Origin: Papaver somniferum
Lineage: Eukaryota; Streptophyta; Magnoliopsida; Ranunculales; Papaveraceae
Length of the DNA stretch: 64,000 nucleotides
Assembly: GCF_003573695.1 (NCBI RefSeq)
Contig: NC_039364.1
Location: 235,779,656-235,843,655 of the forward strand
Direction of reading: 5' to 3'
The notes under the pieces were generated by a model. That model was not told where the DNA came from and did no database searches. It saw nothing but the letters and a program-made list of their open reading frames with translations. Positions 57,437-64,000 of the stretch are shown one piece after another (position 1 is the first letter of the stretch; every line of letters begins with the position of its first letter). Both the position numbers and the translations under genes were made by a program.

Positions 57437-58433
57437 TTTGCTCTAAGACCCACGGCTCTGTGTCGCAAACGCTGGCAAATAAGTCTGCCTCCGATGTACG
57501 ACCCATGGCTGTGAGTCATTATTACTATTGGAAAACCACGGTCTTGGATGGTCCGTTCTTCGTGTTCTTCATGTTCATCATCATCAGCAGCAGCAGAAAC
57601 TGAGTTTGGGACAACTCGAATTTCTTCTTCTCTGGGTCTCCTCACCCCCCAAGACTATCGACACCCCTTCTATGATACCTCAAGACCCTTTTTATACACC
57701 TACAACACAAGAAATCTCCTCCATAACTCGAGATAATCCTCTCTTTACTCGGGTGATAAAAAATATTTTCGGGAAGATTTTCTTCCCGGTTTAATGATTT
57801 TCACGCGTTCTCAGCTGTGTTTCTTTCCTTTTATACCTTCTTCACGCTCCAGAATATTGATTAAGTCTTCCAATCACGAGCAGTACATGTTTAAACTCGT
57901 GTAAGTTTGTGTTTATCCTCCAACTAACTGTTTGGATTAAACCAAGTTATCCAGCCAAATTTGATCAAAACAAACAATTATACCAGCTTTTCTATGACAT
58001 ATTACATCTACCCATGAAGTTTCAGCGATTGAATCGCACAAAAACTCCTCCAAAATCCGATCGAAAAATCTTCCTGTGAAAAAAAATATTTTCCCGCCAA
58101 AATATTTTTTTGAATTTGTGAAGAAGGTCACCCCTTATCCAGTGGTCTCCCCTTAGTCGTTGCTGGAGTCCGAATAACACATGTCCTTTGGGGTGCCTTA
58201 AGTAATTTTTCTGGGGTGTTTCCAGCATTTTTTTTTTGTTCCTCCAGCGCATTTCTGGGGTGTTTTTAGTCTCTATCCTGGGGTGTAAAACACCACTTTT
58301 CGAGCCAATTTCACCGCAAGAGCTTATTTTTCCAAAAACATCTACAAAAACATAAAATAACACAATAAGTATTTAATCGAGTCTAACAATACAAAACATT
58401 GAGGACAAATTAGACACAAAAATGTATCTATCA
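57437..58433 (-). repeat. LTR copy C, inverted right arm of the palindrome
   Basis: Reverse complement of LTR B, ending at 58433 with the TGATAGATAC start on the minus strand. It has the same 3' truncation, followed by gtgtcttggttattttct from LTR A near 52090. About 75 bp separate the arms. Confidence 0.88.
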
Positions 58434-58529
58434 TATACAGAGGAAAGAAAACCCATTCTTTGCTTTGTTTTGAAAGGGAAGTGGTGGTGGAAAGTTTTTT
58501 ATAGTGATTTTGTGTAATCAACTGCAAAG

Positions 58530-58640
58530 ATGGTGAAGAAGACGAGAAAAACACCAACTTCTAAGTCATCTTCATTGGTAACTAGAAGAGTTCCTGAATT
58601 CTTTAAGATCTTTTTATCCCCTGAAAGCTTCTACAAAATG
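58530..58640 (+). pseudogene. B3-domain protein, first exon only
   Basis: 37 codons, MVKKTRKTPTSKSSS then RRVPEFFKIFLSPESFYKM, ending at a good donor (ATG|gtaagc). PEFFKIFL matches the first strand of plant B3 DNA-binding domains (REM type), which should continue KIP..F. No further B3 exon was found before 60.2 kb. The LTR element lies about 96 bp upstream of the ATG, in the leader or promoter. Likely a truncated gene copy. Confidence 0.55.
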
Positions 58641-58869
58641 GTAAGCAGCATATCTTCTTTAAGAAACTGTGGAAGGATACTTTTGTCTCAGTTACTAGAC
58701 AATGTTTTCCATACTCTATATTACTTAATCCTCAAACAAATGAAAGAATCTCAGTTTTAGAACCAATCTTCGTCTCTAATTGTTATTGCTGAAAAGTGTT
58801 GTCTATTCTTTGATAACTAAAGGTAGTGAATGAGCTTGGTTTTGTTCCAGGTTATGACTGAGATGGATT

Positions 58870-59400
58870 TGAAAGTTGTATAACTTGTCATGCAGTCTAG
58901 AAAATTTGTTGCATAACCTATTATGCATCTACAAAAGTTAATGTATAACCTATTATGCAGTCCAGAAAACAGTTGCATAACACGTTATGCAGCTACTTTT
59001 TTCTTAGTATTGAAACCAACAAAAAATAAGGTTGCATAACTTTTCATGCACCTACAATAATATCTACATAACATGTTATGCAGTCGTGAAAATGGATGCA
59101 TAACCTGTTATGCATCCGAAAATATGACTGCATCGAGAAAATTGTTGCAAAATCTTCTATGCATCGAGAAAATAGATGCATAACCTGATATGCATCCGTA
59201 AATATGGATGCATACTGCATTATGCATCAATTTCTTATGTACGCACTAAAATCGTTACATAACTTGTTGTAGATGCATAACTTTGTTATGTAGATGCATA
59301 ATTTGTTATGCAGTCGAGAAAATGGTTGCATAATTCGTTATGCGTCTGCAGAATGTGTTATGCATCTTTTTTGGTGGCTGCATAATGGTTATGTATCAAG
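58870..59400. repeat. Minisatellite of short palindromes (TGCATAAC..GTTATGCA)
   Basis: About fifteen degenerate units of roughly 30-35 bases, each with (t/a)gcataac ct(g/a) ttatgca(g/t)c followed by gaaaa(t)tggt. Each unit is itself a near-palindrome around tgcataa/ttatgca. Two more units with cc/gg changes follow at about 59590-59632. Confidence 0.85.
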
Positions 59401-59632
59401 TTTTCGAAAATTTTGCCTAATGATGATCGCCTCCGGATTTTTTTGTGAAAAACAAAAATTTGATATTGTTGTTTGTACTCGTTGCGTATAGCTCTCTTAA
59501 AAAGATTTTCAATGATATAAAATTTGTAAAACTCCAAGGCGCGTTTTTTTAGATATGTTATATCCAAGTTGCGCTACCAATTATACCCCTGATGCATAAC
59601 CCGCCATGCGGATGCATAATCCGTCATGCAGA

Positions 59633-60231
59633 CGTTTTTAATAATTTCATATAATTATGGGTGTCACGATACTAAAAATTAATTGTGGGCCTGACAAGGA
59701 GAAATTTTTTTTTTGGGCTTGCGCCTAATTTTTCCAAACTCCAACAAAACAAATTGTTCACAAAAACCTCATTTAACATAATCTCTCTATATTACCCTTT
59801 TAATAGTTTAAATCACTCCAACAAAAACAAAAATGAACCTCACCTTTCAATTTTATTATGGGGAAATTAATAAAATTCCCATGAGGGAAAATCTAATTAA
59901 GAAAATGCCCACGTCTTTTTGAAAATTAAAAAAATGCCCATGAGTTGACCTTTTCCGTCCCGTTTTTTCAAAAAAAAAAACAGCTAACGGACGTTACATG
60001 ACATGTGGCACTAAATCTGCTATGTCAAATGACATTGTAACCCCTAAATCAGCTGGATCGGCCCGCGTTGGAACTCTGACTCAACACACAGTCGACTCAT
60101 GAGTGACAACACGTTATCTACACGTGCGAACTTCAGTAACGGTCGGCTGACACGTGTCACTATTTTGTAGTAAACAATGAATGGCCCAGATTTAATCCCC
60201 TTTTGTAACGGTCATATTCTCTTTCAGCCTG
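59633..60231. other. Intergenic, upstream of the zinc-finger gene
   Basis: No coding signal. The near-duplicate phrases aaaatgcccacg and aaaatgcccatgag at about 59903 and 59930 suggest a decayed element end. Promoter-like sequence with ACACGTG-type motifs lies at 60119-60160. Confidence 0.45.
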
Positions 60232-60238
60232 TATAAAA
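60232..60238 (+). promoter_or_regulatory. TATA box of the zinc-finger gene
   Basis: tataaaa, 62 bases before the ATG at 60300. An ATG at 60243 lies too close to the TATA box to be in the transcript. Confidence 0.6.
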
Positions 60239-60299
60239 ACCAATGATCAGACCCAAGTTCACCCAAATCATCAAAAAGAAACCAACTACACACATAGTC

Positions 60300-60887
60300 A
60301 TGAGCAAAAGTCTGATACATTCTCCTAGTAATAGTAGTAGAAACAACAACATCAAGGCTAGTGAAGAGAACCAACCAAATCTATGTTCAATCTGTGATGT
60401 AGGAAGCCATGAATCAAAGGTTTTTCCTTGGATGTATTCTAGGTGTAAACACATACCTTGTAATGGCATAAGGCAATTACTCAGATCAAAGACAACTGAA
60501 ACAGAAGGTGAAATGTTTTTCAAGTGCTCAAATCCTACCTGCACATACTTTGAATGGTTTTCTTTAGACATTGATGCAGTCAGATGTGCTGATATCAAGC
60601 TGCCATTTAAGATTTGTTGCTGTGCTTGTGGAGAAGCTGGTCACTCCTACAACAAATGTCCACTGCACAATCTACAATGCTTCAAAGATCACTGCAAATC
60701 AGAAATGAAACTGAAATTATGTAAGAATAATCAAAACTTCAACATAGCTTATCTTACCTGCACAGATTGTGAAGCTTTCAGATGGGTTTCTGATCACATA
60801 GTCATTGCTGCAAGGAAAAGTGTTATGCATTCAAGTATTCATGTCAAAGAAATATGTAAGGAAGTTAACAAAAAGCTTACAATGTAA
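60300..60887 (+). CDS. Zinc-finger protein: Cys-rich module, GRF-like finger, CCHC knuckle
   Basis: 195 residues, one exon, no lesions. A Ser/Asn-rich start is followed by a Cys pair (LCSICDVG), CKHIPC, then FFKCSNPTCTYFEWFSLD, the pattern of GRF-type zinc fingers (F.KC..C.FEW). A CCHC knuckle follows, CCACGEAGHSYNKC (C-x2-C-x4-H-x4-C), and a Lys-rich C-terminal half with CTDCEAFRWVSDH, a second GRF-like end. GRF fingers bind single-stranded nucleic acid in TOP3 and NEIL3 proteins. The start is chosen because the TATA box at 60232 excludes the upstream ATG 60243. It is convergent with the MULE transposase, 170 bp away, and could belong to the same transposon or be a host gene. Confidence 0.65.
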   Translation: MSKSLIHSPSNSSRNNNIKASEENQPNLCSICDVGSHESKVFPWMYSRCKHIPCNGIRQLLRSKTTETEGEMFFKCSNPTCTYFEWFSLDIDAVRCADIKLPFKICCCACGEAGHSYNKCPLHNLQCFKDHCKSEMKLKLCKNNQNFNIAYLTCTDCEAFRWVSDHIVIAARKSVMHSSIHVKEICKEVNKKLTM

Positions 60888-61056
60888 TCTGCAGTACTTT
60901 AAACTAATGAACTTGATTAATATTAAAAAGTATTTCAAATCCATATAGTTTTGTCATCCATAAACAAGTTCAGACACCTAAAAGCAGTTGAAACAAAAGA
61001 CAAACACTGCAAGAAAGGATCACAGATCCAACAAAAAAACAAAACAGACACACACA

Positions 61057-63859
61057 TTACTTCTTCTTTTCATTTTTCTTTCCCTGCTTTCCCTTATCCT
61101 GTGTAACAGTAGCAATATTCTGAGCCACATATCCAATACCAGCAAAAGCTTGACTGAAACTTTGTGTGTTACTAGGCCCTGTAGATGCATATCTTTGAGT
61201 GTTTGGTACTGGAGGTGGTTTTCCATGTGAGGATGTTCTTGCAGAGGACTCACCAACATATGATGCTTTACCTTTCTTCTTTGCTTTGCCCCTTGCAGTG
61301 CTAGTTTCAGCTCCATATGTCATTGTAAATAAAGAAGTTATTATACAACAACAAATTTAAAAGTAAGATAATTACCTCCAACAATATCTATGGGGCATAC
61401 CAGGAAACACCTCTGCAACTGCTTCCAATAAACCTTTCTGCTGATCTGATATGAAAGTGACTTTTCCAGAATGATGAGCTAAGATTCCTGGTCCCAAATC
61501 TTTGAGGAATATTAACCAGTTTTCTTTGGTTTCACTTCTAGCCACTCAAATACCTAGATGCACTAATCTATTCTCACCATCAAGTGTTGTTGCAGCCATT
61601 TAAGACACCACCCCACTTGCCAGTAAGATGGCATGCATCAAACCCTACAACACCTCTGCAAGACTCCTGAAAGGCTTTCATTGATGCATAAAATTATATT
61701 GTCATAGTCTCAAACTTGAAATCTACATACAGGTTTCAACATCAGTTCTTTCACAAAAAAAAAGTACCAATACAAAATAAAGAAGAATACAAAACTGAAA
61801 TTAAAAGAACCTACCTTTTCTTCCATATGTAAACTTGGCAACAGATACTGGGTTAGTTTTGGCCACCATTGAACAAAACTTAGGTACATCAGCATAACTT
61901 TCTTCATAATCTCCGAAAAATTCCTCTAGAACCAGATTCATATCTTTCCATGCACAAATATAGGGAATGTTTATGTTGTGAGTACCTGCAAAGTTTTCTT
62001 GAATATTCTTGGGCTTTGGTATGAAAGCCCCAGAACATTCTTTCAAACTTTCAAGTACAACATCTTTTACAGTTTCTGGATCAGCACTCCTATTCCTACC
62101 TTTCTTATCCCCAACACATGTGTATTCCAAGTTAACACTTCTAACAACAAAAGTTGACTCATTTTTTACTTTACTAGCATAAACAAACCATTTACAGTCA
62201 TATTCATCCTTAAACCTACACAAAGCCCTAATTTGCATTGAACAACTTTTTTTACATTTGAACTGCCAATTATGAATGACACAAAACTTTTTAAGATGCT
62301 TTTTAAAATGTTTCTTGTTATGAAAAGTATACTTTACCAACATCTTACTAGGGTTCACTGGTGGTATTACATCTTATTCAGGGAATAAATTTGGATCATC
62401 GTCCTCAGCAATGTTGTTGATATCTGGTTTGTATTTGTTGTACCAATCAGGTTTTCCACTAACTTTATTAATCACTACTTCAGGGCCACCATCATCTTTA
62501 TATTCATCTTCAAGACCAATACCAGCTTCATCTGCAAAGTACACCTTAGAGTTATTATACTTACATAAATTAACATTTATTACTACTACTATTCAAGATT
62601 TACCACTTTTCATACCTTCACTGCTACTTGATTCCTCATTGTGAGCTAGGACTTTATATGTCTTTAAATAATCAGCATAATCCTTATCATCATCTTCATC
62701 ACTATCAAATATTAGAGGGGCGTCTGGATCTTCAACTGGGTTACACTCATCTAATTCAGTGTTCTCTAGCTGCACATTTTCCTCATCTTCAGATTGATTC
62801 TCATCATTGTACACAGTGCTTCCTTGTGTTACATTAAACCAGTAATCATGGTTAAAGCTCTTTTGGCTTGGTTGATCAATCTTCTCTTCACATGGTTGAC
62901 TGCTACCCTATGTTGTATTAGTTCCAACTCTACTGGCTTGACTCAAACATGACATACTCTGCACTTCATTCAATAAATCCACAAAACATAATTTCCTAGA
63001 TGCTCCTCCTTGTTGATCAAAGTTCTGCACTTCAGAAGCTGTTTTATTTAACCTTGGTGATCTTCTAGGTGGCTTAGTCTTTTCCATTGAAACAATCTTC
63101 TTATTTGTCTTCCAAGTCTTCTTTGGTGTCTCATCATTTGTTATCACTGGAAGCTCCATTGCAGCATTCAAGAAGTCATCATCTCCAAATTCAGAATTGG
63201 TTATAGATAGCTGAAGATGTATAAAATCAGGGAACATGGATCATCAGGTGTGTAATACAAGTGAACTATTTCTTCTTTTTCCAGACCCAACCTAACATGC
63301 ACCATTTTCTCAAACTTCTTCAAATCTATTTCTTCTCTGTCTATGTGAGGGAAATCCACTCTCAACTTACTCATGTGAACATACACACTAATGTTCCTGT
63401 ATGGATAATAAACATATCCCCTGCAACAGAACACCAATTACCACAAAATTAGTAATTGAAATTTCAATTACTGAACAAACTATTTGAATTGCAATTTCAA
63501 ATTGAAACCCTAATCCCTTAAGAAAATCAACAAATTAAAACACTGAAACCCTAATTAAATCAGATACCCAAATCAAAATCAAACCTTAATTACATATAAA
63601 ATGGACAAAATATTTAAAAATCAAAATCAGATATTTGTTTTTTCTTGTCGGGATTACTGATTTTGTTTTTAAACAAAAAAACAAAAGAAAAAATCCATTA
63701 AATATCAATCTTCACAGCACCCGTGATAGATTTGATTCCATTTTCAAACAAAACCAAAGAAATCTAAACAAATAAAACGAACAGAAAAAACAAAGTTAGG
63801 GTTTAGGTAAAAAAAACTTACGGCTTTAAGGACTTTGGCTTCTCTTTTTTGCTCTTCAT
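61057..63859 (-). pseudogene. MULE (MuDR) transposase, degraded
   Basis: Exon 1 63859-63822 (MKSKKEKPKSLKP; donor cc|gtaagt). Exon 2 63420-62604 (GYVYYPYRNISVYVHM.., then an acidic linker NVQLENTELDECN). Exon 3 62531-61815 holds the MuDR DNA-binding region (MLVKYTFHNKKHFKKHLKKF..CKWFVYASKV). Then 61690-61390 holds transposase core pieces GFDACHLTGKWGG and VTFISDQQKGLLEA, with catalytic-type Asp. The tail is 61323-61057 (Gly/Lys/Ser-rich). Lesions: frameshift at about 63237, TAG at 62908-62910, TAA at 62374-62376, and stops in the core. Terminal inverted repeats were not found. Confidence 0.85.
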
Positions 63860-64000
63860 CGTCACGGTTACAAAAACAAAGATATAAAAAACCTTATGTA
63901 CCAATACGAAGAACAAATCATCGATTTCAATCACTCAACTCTTGTTTTTCTGGTTTCTTCAAACTTAGAGAGACAGATAGAGAGGCGGAGAAAACTGAGT
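63860..64000 (-). other. 5' leader of the MULE transposase gene
   Basis: C/T-rich on the minus strand (ctccgcctctctatctgtc), as plant leaders often are, running to the window edge. Promoter lies outside. Confidence 0.45.

Larger units (their letters stand above)
50613..58433 (+). mobile_element. LTR retroelement with one unknown ORF and a palindromic right end
   Basis: Starts TGATAGACAC at 50613. Left LTR to about 52225, then a PBS (TTTTGGCGCCGCCGACGCGG, common Gypsy type) at 52226-52245. A leader, one long ORF (53291-54403 with a shifted continuation), purine tract and a second LTR from 56363 follow. No RT, integrase or protease was found, so it is non-autonomous. A third LTR in opposite orientation closes the right side at 58433 (ctatca). 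Flanks TACAC (50608-50612) and TATAC (58434-58438) may be a target duplication with one mismatch. Confidence 0.8.

Noticed and set aside
56999..57794. Mirror-image open frames on both strands in the LTR arms
   Set aside because: They are the same LTR read twice in a palindrome, with no known domain and a promoter-like position.
58870..59400. CRISPR-like array of regular short palindromes
   Set aside because: Eukaryotic context, degenerate units, no unique spacers of fixed length and no cas genes.

Overview
The window is nuclear DNA of a eudicot plant: AT-rich, introns with GT..AG borders, telobox/site II promoter elements, plant-type LTR retrotransposons, a Mutator-like (MULE) transposase, and plant gene families (LRR receptor-like protein, heme oxygenase, ABCC transporter, B3 factor, SMC3). 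The text has a Ranunculales/Papaveraceae flavour, but that is only an impression. Coordinates were read by eye; splice sites and repeat ends may be off by a few bases. Layout, left arm (0-16 kb): a solo Copia-type LTR, a broken LRR receptor-like gene, a duplicated exon of unknown family, a heme oxygenase gene (minus strand, the most gene-like locus here), a lone C-terminal ABCC exon, several degenerate tandem repeats, and a site II/TATA/telobox promoter with no recognisable gene behind it. Centre (16.4-49.6 kb): one SMC3 (cohesin ATPase) gene on the minus strand, stretched over 33 kb and destroyed, running from the Walker A exon at 49.56 kb to the terminal stop at 16.40 kb. A Copia element (17.1-24.7 kb), a coding-free LTR element (26.8-29.9 kb), a solo Copia LTR (35.85-36.31 kb) and a Tat-like Gypsy element (36.3-49.4 kb) all sit inside former exons, each with a recognisable target-site duplication (exact or with one mismatch). 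Between 29.06 and 34.94 kb a unit of about 1,174 bp (internal tail of the coding-free element + its LTR + two SMC3 exons) is tandemly repeated, giving five copies of the same SMC3 exon pair. Right arm (49.6-64 kb): a leader-like region, then another LTR element with a PBS and one long ORF of unknown function, whose right end is a palindrome of two LTRs in opposite orientation, just upstream of a B3-domain first exon; a minisatellite built on short palindromes (58.9-59.6 kb); and a small zinc-finger gene (GRF-like plus CCHC knuckle) convergent with a degraded MULE transposase gene. How it fits together: the target-site duplications order the events. The Copia element that left the solo LTR entered SMC3 before the Gypsy element, because the Gypsy insertion splits its right-hand TSD. 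The coding-free element entered an SMC3 exon before the tandem amplification, because the repeat unit contains both. Small lesions (frameshifts, nonsense codons, a lost splice acceptor) add to the damage, so SMC3 function must come from another copy. The best candidates for something undescribed are the LTR-exon tandem array with its A-B-A-B-B order, the head-to-head LTR palindrome, the single-ORF LTR element, and the antisense gene inside the Gypsy element.
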